From contig NZ_CP132932.1 in NCBI RefSeq assembly GCF_040358985.1, positions 3,224,001 to 3,288,000 on the forward strand: a stretch of DNA of 64,000 nucleotides, written 5' to 3'. The notes beneath the pieces are model-generated. The model had not been told where the DNA came from and ran no database searches. It worked only from the letters and a program-made list of their open reading frames with translations. The first letter of the stretch is position 1. Each line of letters opens with the position of its first letter. Shown here piece after piece: positions 33,650-41,649 of the stretch. Origin of the DNA: Tunturibacter empetritectus. GTDB lineage: Bacteria > Acidobacteriota > Terriglobia > Terriglobales > Acidobacteriaceae. The position numbers were made by a program, and so were the translations under genes.

Positions 33650-36600
33650 TTATTGTGGGTTGGTTTCGGGTGGGGTGGAGGCTTGGGGTTGGTAGTGGAA
33701 CTGGTAGGGGCGGGTGGGGGAGCCTGATTCGTAGCGGGTGTTGTAGTTGAGCTGGTAGGCGGTGTAGGCGGTGTGGGCGGGGTCGTCGGGGTAGTGTTCG
33801 GTGGCGGGGTAGGGGTAGGCGCTCATGCCGTGGAAGGGGAGTGAGCCGACGGCGAAGGGGGTGGCTTCGTAGAAGTCCATGTCCTTGACGAAGCCGTTGG
33901 CGTAGAAGAAGAAGTCGCGGGTCCAGCCGGTGGGGAGCGGAGGGAGCGGGGCGGCGCTGAACTCTAGGTCCATGTCCTCTCCGGTGCCGAAGATGACGAA
34001 CTGGTCGTCGATGGCGTGGAGGAGTGGGGTGACGTCGCCGTAGCGGGTGTAGGAGCCGCGATGGGGGACGAAGGGGCCGGTGGAGCTGATGCTCTGGTAG
34101 TTGTAGGTGAGGTCGCCGGGGGTGTGGCCGTCGATCTGCTGGGGGTAGCCGCGGAGGGCGAGGTCGGCGTGGGCGAGGGGGAGCTCGGTCTGGCGGAGGT
34201 TGTCCGGCTGGGCTTCGTTGCTGGGCTGGGCTTCGTTATCGACGAGTGCCTGATCCCAGTAGATCTGGAGGTTGGTGGTGATGCGGATGCGGGTGGTGCC
34301 GGGGGGGAGCTTGCCGGTGAGGTCGACGACGACGGTGCGGGGGAGGCCGGCGGGGAAGCCCATGTCGTCGACGATGCGTTGCCAGGTGCCGGTTTTGTCT
34401 CCCGATCCGTTGGGAAGCTGGGCTTCGATGTAAGGGGGGATGGGGGTAAGGCCGGCCTGCCAGGCGGAGTACATGGAGCTGGCGGAGAAGTATTCGATGA
34501 AGCCGTGGAGGAGGAGCAGGGGGCGGTTAGGGGACCAGGGGCCGAGGTCGAGGGTGAGGGTGTGGGGATTGGCGAAGCCGGCGTAGGGGAGGTTGGTGAA
34601 GTCGCGGAGGTAGGTGGGGGCGGGGGCGGCTTGGGGAGGAGATGTGCGGGTTTGGGAGGAATGCGGGGATCCTTCGCTCCGCTCAGGATGACGACTTGTG
34701 AGGGGTGGCGGGGGGTCCGAAATGGGTGACTGAGCATTTGAGATAGTGGGCTGGGGGTTTGAGGCTGACAGGGGTTGGTGGCTTAGGAGGGGGAGGACGT
34801 TGTTGCCGTGGTCGTCCCAGGCTCCGGCCAGGGGATGGGCGGAGGAGGTGACGATGGTTTTGGTTTGGGCGAAGGGCGGGGCGCTGAGGAAGCCCTCGTT
34901 GGGGTAGACGGAGGTGGCGGCGGGGTGGTCGATGGCGACGAGGCGGACCTGGTCGACGAAGTTGACCTCTTCCATGGGCTCGCCGAAGCGGAGGCTGTAG
35001 GTGCCGTTGCGGGCGTGGAGTTGGGAGCCCGGGACTTTGATCCACTCGTCGGGGTCGGGGATGTTGTGCTGGGTGGGGGAGACCCAGTGGCCAACGACGG
35101 CGGCTCCGATGACGTCGGAGATGAAGGTGTACTGGGTACCGTTCCAGGCGAAGAGGGTGGGGCAGGAGCTGCCGCGGCGGTCGAGTTCGGTGATGGATTG
35201 GGGCTTGGGTTGGGTTCCGGTGTGGGAGACGGTTTGGGGTTTGTAGGCGGCTAGGTCGATCTCGTCCTGGGGGACGCCGGTGGGCCAGAGGAGGCGGACC
35301 AGGTCGGCGCGGTCGGCGGTGCCGAGGCCGGCGAGGATTCCGGAGGGGGTGGTGATCTCCCACTTCTGCCAGAGGCCGTTGGCGAAGACCTCGACCTTGG
35401 TGCCGAGGGCGGACTTGTTGTCGGCGAGGCCGGTGAGGGCGATGTGGAGGGAGTGATTGCGGCTGCCGCCTGTGTTGGCGAGCAGGAGAGCGGAGCCGTC
35501 GGACTGGGTGAGGAGGAGGTCAGCGGCTCCGGTGTGGCGGAGGTCGGCGGCGAGGAGGGATTTGGGCGAGGTGAGGGGAAGGTGGTCGAGCTGGAGTTGG
35601 GCGGTGACGTCGGTGAAGCCGGCGGGGCCGAGGTTGCGAAGGATGCGGAGCTGGGCGCCGGTGGAGGTTTGGACGAGGAGGGCGAGGTCGATCCAGCCGT
35701 CGTTGTCGAAGTCGATGGGGATGGCGGCGGTGGCGGAGAGGGCGTCGGAGAGGGGGAGGGGGACGCGCTCGAAGGAGTGGCCGTCCAGATTGTGCCAGAG
35801 GGTGACGCCGGGTGCTCCGGTGTGGGTGAGCAGGACGTCCATCCAGCCATCTTTGTCGAAGTCGAGGGTGGTGACGGAGGTGGTGGGAGGGAGGCTCGCG
35901 GCGAAGAGGGGGGAGGCGGCGAAGGGGCCGTCGCGGCGGTTGCCGAAGAAGGTGGGGGCGGGGGAGGGGCCGGTGACGAGGAGGTCGACGGCGCGGTCGT
36001 TGTTGAGGTCGGAGAGGATGGCGGAGGTGGTGCTTCCGCCGAGGCCGCTGTTGCCGCCAGTGCTGGCGTTGCCGCTGGTGCCGCCGTTACCACCCAGGCC
36101 GGATTCGTGGGTCCAGTCAGTGAAGGTCTGGTTGCCGTTGTTGCGCCAGAGGAGGTTGGGGGTGGAGGTGGTGGGGGAGCCGGTGACGAAGAGGTCGAGG
36201 TCGCCGTCGTGGTCGAAGTCGACGAAGGTGAGGCTGGTGGGATGGTTTTTGGGGGTGATGCCGGAGGCGGCGGTGACGTCTTCGAACTTATTGCCGCCGA
36301 GGTTGCGGAGGAGGTGGATCTGGTCTTCGCCGGAGGGGGTGGTGAGGGCGAGGGCGAGGTCGGGGAGGCCGTCGTTGTCGTAGTCGCCTATGGCGCAGGC
36401 TAGGCCGGTGCCGGGGAGGTGGATGTTGGTTTCGGCGGGGGGAATGGCTTCGAAGGTGGCGTTGGAGTTGGATTGGCGGAAGAGGCGTATGGCCTGATCG
36501 CCGGCGCCCATTAGGACTAGGGTGGTGGCGTCGGCGGCGGAGGGCAGGAGGCAGGCGGCGCCGGAGGTGGGAGCGGGGAGTGCGGGAGTGCGCCAGGATT

Positions 36601-37327
36601 CGCGGAAGGTGACGGGGATCATGGCGGCGATGGTGGTGACGGGGAGCGAGGCGACTTCGACGCGGCCGTAGCCGCCCTCTTCGCCGTAGGTGTGGGTAAG
36701 GGGGGTGGAGAGCTTCTCGGTGGTGATGCGCTGGAATTGGACGAGGTACTGGTGGGCTTCGGCGGGGTGGCCCTGGCGCTGGAGGCTGTGGGCGAGGCCG
36801 AAGAGGGCGGAGGCGTGGATGGGGTTGAGGGCGAGGGCTTTGCGGTACTCGGCCAAGGCAGCGTCGAGGTCGCCGAGTTCAAGGTGCATGGAGGCGGCGA
36901 GGTAGTGGGTGTCGGCGTCGGTGGGGTCGAGGGCGAGGACTTTGTTGAAGGCGTCGAGGGACTGCTGGGGCTGGTTCTGGTTGCGATAGAGAAGGCCTAG
37001 GGCGTACCAGGCGTGCGGGTCGCTGGGGGCTTTGGCGGCGGCGAGGGTGAGGGCCTGCTCGGCCTGGGGGAGCTGCTGGAGGTAGAGGAGGGCGATGCCC
37101 TGGTTGAGTTTGGCGAGGGCGAGGGTGGGGTCGGTGGTGTAGGCCTGGGCGAAGGTGTCGACGGCGCGCTGGGCGAACTGTTGGTTCATGAGGGCGGTGC
37201 CGAGGTTGTTGAGGCGGGCGGCTTCGCGGGCGGATTTGGTTTGGGGCTGGGCTTGATTTTGGGGCTGGGCTTGCGATGGGATCAGGGGGAGGAGGGCAGC
37301 GGCGAGGAGGAGAGTGCGGAGTTTCAT
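33650..37327 (-). CDS. Giant secreted TPR / FG-GAP / ASPIC-UnbV-like protein
   Basis: 1225 residues. A signal peptide (MKLRTLLLAAALLPLIPSQA) is followed by tetratricopeptide repeats (~35-200, e.g. LALAKLNQGIALLYLQQ, AWYALGLLYRNQNQP) and FG-GAP/VCBS-type propeller repeats (~300-640, e.g. FVDFDHDGDLDLF). An ASPIC/UnbV-like segment comes next (LGTKVEVFANGLWQ...VRLLWPTGVPQDE), then a long beta-rich C-terminal region of no recognised family. Residues ~878-888 are encoded by an interspersed repeat (RHPERSEGSPH). The ATG overlaps the stop of the aminotransferase gene by four bases. A cell-surface adhesion or glycan-binding role is inferred only. Confidence 0.82.
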   Translation of the reverse strand: MKLRTLLLAAALLPLIPSQAQPQNQAQPQTKSAREAARLNNLGTALMNQQFAQRAVDTFAQAYTTDPTLALAKLNQGIALLYLQQLPQAEQALTLAAAKAPSDPHAWYALGLLYRNQNQPQQSLDAFNKVLALDPTDADTHYLAASMHLELGDLDAALAEYRKALALNPIHASALFGLAHSLQRQGHPAEAHQYLVQFQRITTEKLSTPLTHTYGEEGGYGRVEVASLPVTTIAAMIPVTFRESWRTPALPAPTSGAACLLPSAADATTLVLMGAGDQAIRLFRQSNSNATFEAIPPAETNIHLPGTGLACAIGDYDNDGLPDLALALTTPSGEDQIHLLRNLGGNKFEDVTAASGITPKNHPTSLTFVDFDHDGDLDLFVTGSPTTSTPNLLWRNNGNQTFTDWTHESGLGGNGGTSGNASTGGNSGLGGSTTSAILSDLNNDRAVDLLVTGPSPAPTFFGNRRDGPFAASPLFAASLPPTTSVTTLDFDKDGWMDVLLTHTGAPGVTLWHNLDGHSFERVPLPLSDALSATAAIPIDFDNDGWIDLALLVQTSTGAQLRILRNLGPAGFTDVTAQLQLDHLPLTSPKSLLAADLRHTGAADLLLTQSDGSALLLANTGGSRNHSLHIALTGLADNKSALGTKVEVFANGLWQKWEITTPSGILAGLGTADRADLVRLLWPTGVPQDEIDLAAYKPQTVSHTGTQPKPQSITELDRRGSSCPTLFAWNGTQYTFISDVIGAAVVGHWVSPTQHNIPDPDEWIKVPGSQLHARNGTYSLRFGEPMEEVNFVDQVRLVAIDHPAATSVYPNEGFLSAPPFAQTKTIVTSSAHPLAGAWDDHGNNVLPLLSHQPLSASNPQPTISNAQSPISDPPPPLTSRHPERSEGSPHSSQTRTSPPQAAPAPTYLRDFTNLPYAGFANPHTLTLDLGPWSPNRPLLLLHGFIEYFSASSMYSAWQAGLTPIPPYIEAQLPNGSGDKTGTWQRIVDDMGFPAGLPRTVVVDLTGKLPPGTTRIRITTNLQIYWDQALVDNEAQPSNEAQPDNLRQTELPLAHADLALRGYPQQIDGHTPGDLTYNYQSISSTGPFVPHRGSYTRYGDVTPLLHAIDDQFVIFGTGEDMDLEFSAAPLPPLPTGWTRDFFFYANGFVKDMDFYEATPFAVGSLPFHGMSAYPYPATEHYPDDPAHTAYTAYQLNYNTRYESGSPTRPYQFHYQPQASTPPETNPQ
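34661..34693. repeat. Interspersed repeat inside the coding sequence
   Basis: An intact ATGCGGGGATCCTTCGCTCC...CAGGATGAC element lies in frame within the giant ASPIC-like gene. It adds about eleven residues between a Pro/Ser-rich linker and the following domain, and keeps the frame open. Confidence 0.8.
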
Positions 37328-38481
37328 GCGTGGATACCGGAGTGTACTGGGTCTGCGGGTAAGGAGGCGAGGGCAGTCTGGAGGGTGTCGCAGACTTCGG
37401 CGATCTGGGCTTCGGTGATGCGGTTGAAGAAGGGCAGGGCGAGGGTGCGGGCGGCTTCGGATTCGGTGATGGGGAGCGGGCTGTGCGGGTGGCCGGCGTA
37501 GGCGGGTTGGAGGTGGATGGGGGCGAAGTAGCGTCCGCAGCCGATGCCGGATTGCTGGAGGTGCTGGACGATGTGGTCGCGGTCGGCGGAGGTGAAGTGT
37601 GGGGCGAGGCGGACGACGTAGACGAACCAGCTGATGCGGAGGTTGGGGACGTCGATGGCGGGGAGGACGAGGTTTGGGTTCGGGGCGAGATGGTGGTGGT
37701 AGAGGCGGGCGATGTGCTCGCGGCGAGCGAGGATCTCGGGGAGGCGTGCGAGCTGGGTGATGCCGAGGGTGCAGGCGATGTCGGAGAGGCGGTAGTTGTA
37801 GCCGAGCTCCTCGTGCTGGAACCAGTTGGCGGAGGTGCTGGAGGCTTCGGGGCGGCCTTGATTGCGGAGGCTGCGTATGCGGGCGGCGAGCTCGGGGCGA
37901 GGGGTGAGGACGATGCCGCCTTCGCCGGTGGTGATCTGCTTGTTGGGGTAGAAGGCGAAGACGGCGAGGTCGCCGAAGCTGCCGGCTGGCTGATTGTGGT
38001 ACTGGGCGCCGATGGCCTCGCAGGCGTCTTCGATGAGGAAGAGGTGGTGGCGGCGGGCGAGGGCGAGGAGCGCGTGCATGTCGGCGGGGCGGCCAAAGGT
38101 GTGGACGGCGAGGAGGGCTCGGGTGCGGGGGGTGATGGCCTGTTCGACGGCTGCGGGGGAGAGGTTGAGGGATTCGGGGTCGATGTCGACGAAGACGGGC
38201 GTGGCACCGACGTAGCGGATGGCGTTGGCGGCGGCGATGAAGGTGAAGGAGGGGACGAGGACCTCGTCTCCCTTGGTGATGCCGAGGGCGAGGAGCGCGA
38301 GGTGGAGGCCGGCGGTGCCGGAGCTTACGGCGATGGCGTGGGGGACGCCGGTGTAGTGGGAGATGGCGGATTCGAATTCGGCTAGCTTGGGGCCGAGGCT
38401 GAGATGTGGGCTGCGCAGGACGGCGGCTACGGCGGCGATCTCGGGCTCGGTGATGTCGGGGGCGGAGAGGGGGATCTTCAT
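37324..38481 (-). CDS. DegT/DnrJ/EryC1/StrS-family PLP aminotransferase
   Basis: The 385-residue protein has SSGTAGLHLALLALGI, VPSFTFIAAANAI, the cofactor Asp in LIEDACEAIGA, the Schiff-base Lys in FAFYPNKQITTGEGG and the C-terminal NYRLSDIACTLGI. These define the sugar aminotransferases that convert 4-keto (or 3-keto) nucleotide sugars to amino sugars. Together with the dehydratase and 2-epimerase just upstream it would amino-label a 4-keto-6-deoxy-HexNAc. The ATG at 38481 starts the family similarity; the longer frame upstream is repeat-derived. It is coupled to the downstream ASPIC-like gene. Confidence 0.93.
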   Translation of the reverse strand: MKIPLSAPDITEPEIAAVAAVLRSPHLSLGPKLAEFESAISHYTGVPHAIAVSSGTAGLHLALLALGITKGDEVLVPSFTFIAAANAIRYVGATPVFVDIDPESLNLSPAAVEQAITPRTRALLAVHTFGRPADMHALLALARRHHLFLIEDACEAIGAQYHNQPAGSFGDLAVFAFYPNKQITTGEGGIVLTPRPELAARIRSLRNQGRPEASSTSANWFQHEELGYNYRLSDIACTLGITQLARLPEILARREHIARLYHHHLAPNPNLVLPAIDVPNLRISWFVYVVRLAPHFTSADRDHIVQHLQQSGIGCGRYFAPIHLQPAYAGHPHSPLPITESEAARTLALPFFNRITEAQIAEVCDTLQTALASLPADPVHSGIHA

Positions 38482-38790
38482 GGGGTTAATGGGTGCGGGT
38501 GAGGACGGAAGGCGTAACACGGATTTGGACGGATGAGACGGATTTTGAGAACAGGCCAAGGCAAAGGCAACGGCAAATGCTAGAGCAACGGCAAAAGCAA
38601 ATGCGGGGGTCTCTCCACTGCGCAACAGACGATGAGACTGTCTGTTGCTTCGGTCGAGATGACGAGTGCTGGGTGGCGGGTGAAGTAATAACAGGCGACA
38701 GATGATGCTTCCTGTGTGACGGCTGAGCTTGGGTGGTTGATGAAGAAAGAAGAAGCAATAGTGACGACTCGTTCGAATAGGGTATCGATT
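38482..38790. repeat. Repeat-filled gap inside the nucleotide-sugar cluster
   Basis: It holds a 63-base element at 38601-38663 (GGGGGTCTCTCCACTGCG flank, GCAACAGAC/GTCTGTTGC stem, CTTCGGTCGAGATGAC flank), preceded by AACGGCAAAAGCAAATG-type runs at about 38553-38600. No gene is seen. It separates the NeuC-like gene from the aminotransferase gene of the same direction. Confidence 0.85.
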
Positions 38791-40119
38791 TCATGCGGGG
38801 TCTGGGAGGGGTTGGGCGTGTTTGTGGAGGAGGTGTTCGAGGGGGGTGGTGGTGAGGACTTCTACGATGCGGTTGGAGGCGTGGCCGTCGCCGTAGAGGT
38901 TTTCGTGGGGTAGGAGGCGTTGGCGGAAAGCTGGATTGGTGGCTTTGGCGATCTGGTGGAGGATGGGGGCGGGGTCCGGGTCTCCTGGGGGGATTGCGGC
39001 GTCGAGGATGTTGGGGCCGCGTTCGCGTCCGTGCTGGCGGAGGCCAATGTTGACGACGGGGAGATGGAAGGAGGCGGCCTCCATGATGCCGCTGCTGGAG
39101 TTGCCGAGGAGGAGGGTGGCCTCGCGGAGGAGGCTCCAGTAGGTGATGGCGGGGAGGTTGACGAAGAGGCGGGCGTTGGGGTGGCGGAGGCAGAAGGCGT
39201 GGATGCGGTCCATGAGGGCGTAGCTGCCGGCGTCGGCGTTGGGGTAGCAGAAGAGAATGTGGCCGGGGGTGTGCTGAGACTGGTGGGTCTGTCGGCTCTG
39301 CTGAGCCTCTTGGGCCTGTTGGGTCCGTTGAGTTTGTTGCGACTGCTGGGCCCGTTGAGTCTGGTGGGCCTGTTGGGACGACTGAGATTGTTGAGTCTGG
39401 TGGTCCTGTTGTTTTAGCGCGAGGTGTTCGAGTGCTTTGAAGAGGGCTTCGGCTTCGGCGGTGTGGTTGGGAAGGAGAGTGACGGGGTGGTAGGCGACTA
39501 CGGTGATCGGGCCGGTGAGGGGTAAGCCCAGCGCGGCTTCGAGTTGATTGCGGGTGAGCAGGGTGCTGCGGCGGAGGTGGTCGAGTGAGGGGGCACCGGC
39601 GCGATGGACGCGCCAGGGCTCTTCGCCCATGGCGATGACGCGGGCGCGGGCGGTGTGGGTGGAGGTGAAGTGGAGATGAGCGAGCTTGGTGAGGGCGTTG
39701 CGGACGGCGTCGTCGATGGCGCCTTCGCTGATCTCGCCGCCTTCGATGTGGGCGATGGGGATGCGGAGGGTGAGGGCGACGCTGGCGGGGGCGAGCATCT
39801 CGTATCGGTCGGCGATGAGGAGGAGGAGGTCGGGTTTTAGCTGCGCCAGGGCGTCGGCCAATCCCAGGGTGGCGAGGCCGAGGGTCTTGGCCATGCCGAT
39901 GCCGGTGTCGGAGCTGAGCAGGCACTCGATGCGGGCGGCGATGGGGAGGCCGTCGCGCTCGATCTCCTCGACGGTGGAGCCGAACTGGGGGGAGAGGTGG
40001 GCGGCGAGGACGATGAGCTTGAGGTCGACGCCTGCGTGGGCGGCGAGGTCTTTGAGGGGCCAGTAGAGATGGCTGTAGTCGGCGCGGGAGCTGGTGACGA
40101 CGGCGATGGTTCTTTTCAT
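38791..40119 (-). CDS. Hydrolysing UDP-N-acetylglucosamine 2-epimerase (NeuC/LegG-like) with Gln-rich insert
   Basis: 442 residues. The fold is shown by VVTSSRADYSHLYWPLKDL at the N-terminus, DLLLLIADRYEML, IPIAHIEGGEISEGAIDDA, VVAYHPVT, and LLLGNSSSGIMEAASFHLP with INIGLRQHGRERG-like sequence near the C-terminus. NeuC/LegG enzymes hydrolyse the UDP-sugar and invert C2 to give a ManNAc-type sugar for nonulosonic acid synthesis. Residues ~235-282 are a Gln/Thr/Ser repeat tract (QQSQSSQQAHQTQ...), absent from the usual ~375-390-residue enzyme and placed between the two Rossmann-like halves. It overlaps the dehydratase stop by four bases. Confidence 0.9.
   Translation of the reverse strand: MKRTIAVVTSSRADYSHLYWPLKDLAAHAGVDLKLIVLAAHLSPQFGSTVEEIERDGLPIAARIECLLSSDTGIGMAKTLGLATLGLADALAQLKPDLLLLIADRYEMLAPASVALTLRIPIAHIEGGEISEGAIDDAVRNALTKLAHLHFTSTHTARARVIAMGEEPWRVHRAGAPSLDHLRRSTLLTRNQLEAALGLPLTGPITVVAYHPVTLLPNHTAEAEALFKALEHLALKQQDHQTQQSQSSQQAHQTQRAQQSQQTQRTQQAQEAQQSRQTHQSQHTPGHILFCYPNADAGSYALMDRIHAFCLRHPNARLFVNLPAITYWSLLREATLLLGNSSSGIMEAASFHLPVVNIGLRQHGRERGPNILDAAIPPGDPDPAPILHQIAKATNPAFRQRLLPHENLYGDGHASNRIVEVLTTTPLEHLLHKHAQPLPDPA
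39271..39416. repeat. Degenerate tandem repeat inside the NeuC-like gene
   Basis: About 146 bases of imperfect CTGTTGGGTCTGTTGRG-like units (plus-strand reading), encoding only Gln, Thr, Ser, Arg, His, Ala and Glu on the coding strand. It has the look of slippage-expanded DNA that keeps the frame. Confidence 0.8.
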
Positions 40120-41246
40120 GCGCGGGCTTCCTGGAGGGTGCGCGGCGATTGTCTGGCGGCTTCGAGGAGGAGTGCGCTGGGGGTGTACTCGGGGACGAGC
40201 TGGAGGATGGTGTGGAGGAGGGCGGGGAGATCGCGGTTAGTGATGGCTTGCTGGAGAGTGCGCATGGCGGCGTGGAGGGTGGCGGCAGAGGGCGCTGGGC
40301 TGGAGATGGCGGTGAGGGTTTGTTTTTGATTGCCGGTTTCAGGGAGCAGGGATTCGCGGGGGGAGAGCAGGGACTCTTCCAGCTTGTCGCCGGGGCGGAG
40401 CTGGGTGAAGACGAGGGAGGCCGAGCTGGCGTGAGAGGCGATGAGGTCGCGGGCTAGATCGGCGATGCGGATGGGGGTATTCAAATGCGGGAGGAAGATG
40501 ATTTCCTTCTTGAGAGGCGACGGGGGTTGCGGCTCTAGTGCGGCGGGTTCTAGTACGGCGGGCTCTAATGCGGCGAGGAGGGCTTCGATGCACTGGTCGA
40601 GGGAGAGGAAGTAGCGGCTGGCTTCGGGGTGGGTGACGGTGACGGGGCCGCTGCGGGCGATCTGGTCGAGGAAGAGCGGGAGGACGCTGCCGCGCGAGCC
40701 GAGCACGTTGCCGAGGCGGACGGCGGTAAGGCGCGTGGTGGAGGTGCTGGCGAGGAGGAGGAGTTCGGCGATGCGCTTGGAGGCGCCCATGAGGCTGGAT
40801 GGGTCGACGGCCTTGTCGGTGGAGACGAGGACGAGGTGCTCGGCGTGATGCTGGGTGGCGGCCTCGAGGAGGGCGTAGGTGCCGAGGACGTTGTTGGCGA
40901 TGGCGGCGAAGGGCTGGCGCTCGAGCAAGGGGACGTGCTTGAAGGCGGCGGCGTGGAAGACGATCTCGGGTTGGTGGAGTTCAAAGATCTCGGCGAGGAG
41001 TGCTGGGTCGCAGACGCTTCCGAGGAGAGAGACATGGGGTGTTGGGAGGTCGCGGTCGATCTGGTAGAGGGCGTGTTCGGAGGCGTCGAGGAGGAGGAGG
41101 CTGGCGGGTGAGGAGGCGGCGATGGCTTGGGCGAGGGCGGAGCCGATGGAGCCGCCGGCTCCGGTGAGGAGGATGCGCTTGCCGGAGAGATGCTTGCTGG
41201 TGAGGGCTTGCGGATTCGGCTGCGTGGATGGTGGGGGTAGGGTCAC
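40116..41246 (-). CDS. FlaA1/CapD-like UDP-HexNAc dehydratase (short form)
   Basis: The 376-residue protein has the cofactor motif LLTGAGGSIGSALAQ, HAAAFKHVPLLE, LVSTDKAVDPSSLMGASKR and AVRLGNVLGSRGSVLPLF. The catalytic YxxxK of ordinary epimerases is MGASK here, with the STDK Asp/Lys pair, as in FlaA1/PseB/PglF/WbpM dehydratases. The N-terminal membrane domain of WbpM/PglF is missing, so it resembles the soluble PseB/LegB size class. It starts the dehydratase/2-epimerase/aminotransferase run. The ~110 C-terminal residues (LLPETGNQKQ...LQEARA) are divergent. Confidence 0.9.
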   Translation of the reverse strand: MTLPPPSTQPNPQALTSKHLSGKRILLTGAGGSIGSALAQAIAASSPASLLLLDASEHALYQIDRDLPTPHVSLLGSVCDPALLAEIFELHQPEIVFHAAAFKHVPLLERQPFAAIANNVLGTYALLEAATQHHAEHLVLVSTDKAVDPSSLMGASKRIAELLLLASTSTTRLTAVRLGNVLGSRGSVLPLFLDQIARSGPVTVTHPEASRYFLSLDQCIEALLAALEPAVLEPAALEPQPPSPLKKEIIFLPHLNTPIRIADLARDLIASHASSASLVFTQLRPGDKLEESLLSPRESLLPETGNQKQTLTAISSPAPSAATLHAAMRTLQQAITNRDLPALLHTILQLVPEYTPSALLLEAARQSPRTLQEARA

Positions 41247-41649
41247 GGTTGGGTCTCACTGATTATAGGAGGGCGGTGGTGAGGGGTTTGTGTTGGGTTT
41301 GCGTGGGGCGAATATTTTTCTATGAGTGGTTTTGGTGGTTGCAATGGCGATTGCCACAGCGACGACAAATACAACGGCAACGATAAATACAAAAGCAATG
41401 GCAAATACAACAGCAACGGCAAATACAACGGCAACGGCAAATACGGGGGTCCCTCCACTGCGCTGCTCGCGATGAGACCGCGAACAGCTTCGGTCGGGAT
41501 GACGCTCTTTTTTGGATCTTCGTGAGAAAAGAGAAAAGAGCAACGACAACAGCAAGGACAGCGGCAACAGCAACGGCAAGGGAAAAGGAAGGACAACAGC
41601 AACGGCAAGTACGACGCAACCTATGCAATGAAAACTGGCAGATTTGGAG
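41247..41649. repeat. Repeat cluster upstream of the nucleotide-sugar genes
   Basis: CAACGGCAAATACAACAG-type runs with a period of about 18 bases fill 41340-41440. A 63-base structured element lies at 41441-41503 (GGGGGTCCCTCCACTGCG flank, GCTGCTCGCG/CGCGAACAGC stem with one mismatch, CTTCGGTCGGGATGAC flank). AACAGCAACGGCAAGG-type runs return at about 41530-41615. No gene is seen. The promoter of the nucleotide-sugar genes is expected at about 41250-41330. Confidence 0.85.

Noticed and set aside
35444..36403. 319-codon plus-strand open frame opposite the giant ASPIC-like gene
   Set aside because: Almost only Gly, Glu, Val and Ala; the opposite strand has clear domains. Similar shadows at 3178-4017, 37483-38385 and 48066-49238 were rejected for the same reason.
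38486..39925. 479-codon minus-strand Arg/Pro/His-rich frame
   Set aside because: Out-of-frame shadow of the NeuC-like gene.
41340..41610. Regular CAACGGCAAATA-type repeats resembling a CRISPR array
   Set aside because: The units are short, imperfect and have no unique spacers; no cas genes are near. Simple low-complexity repeat.
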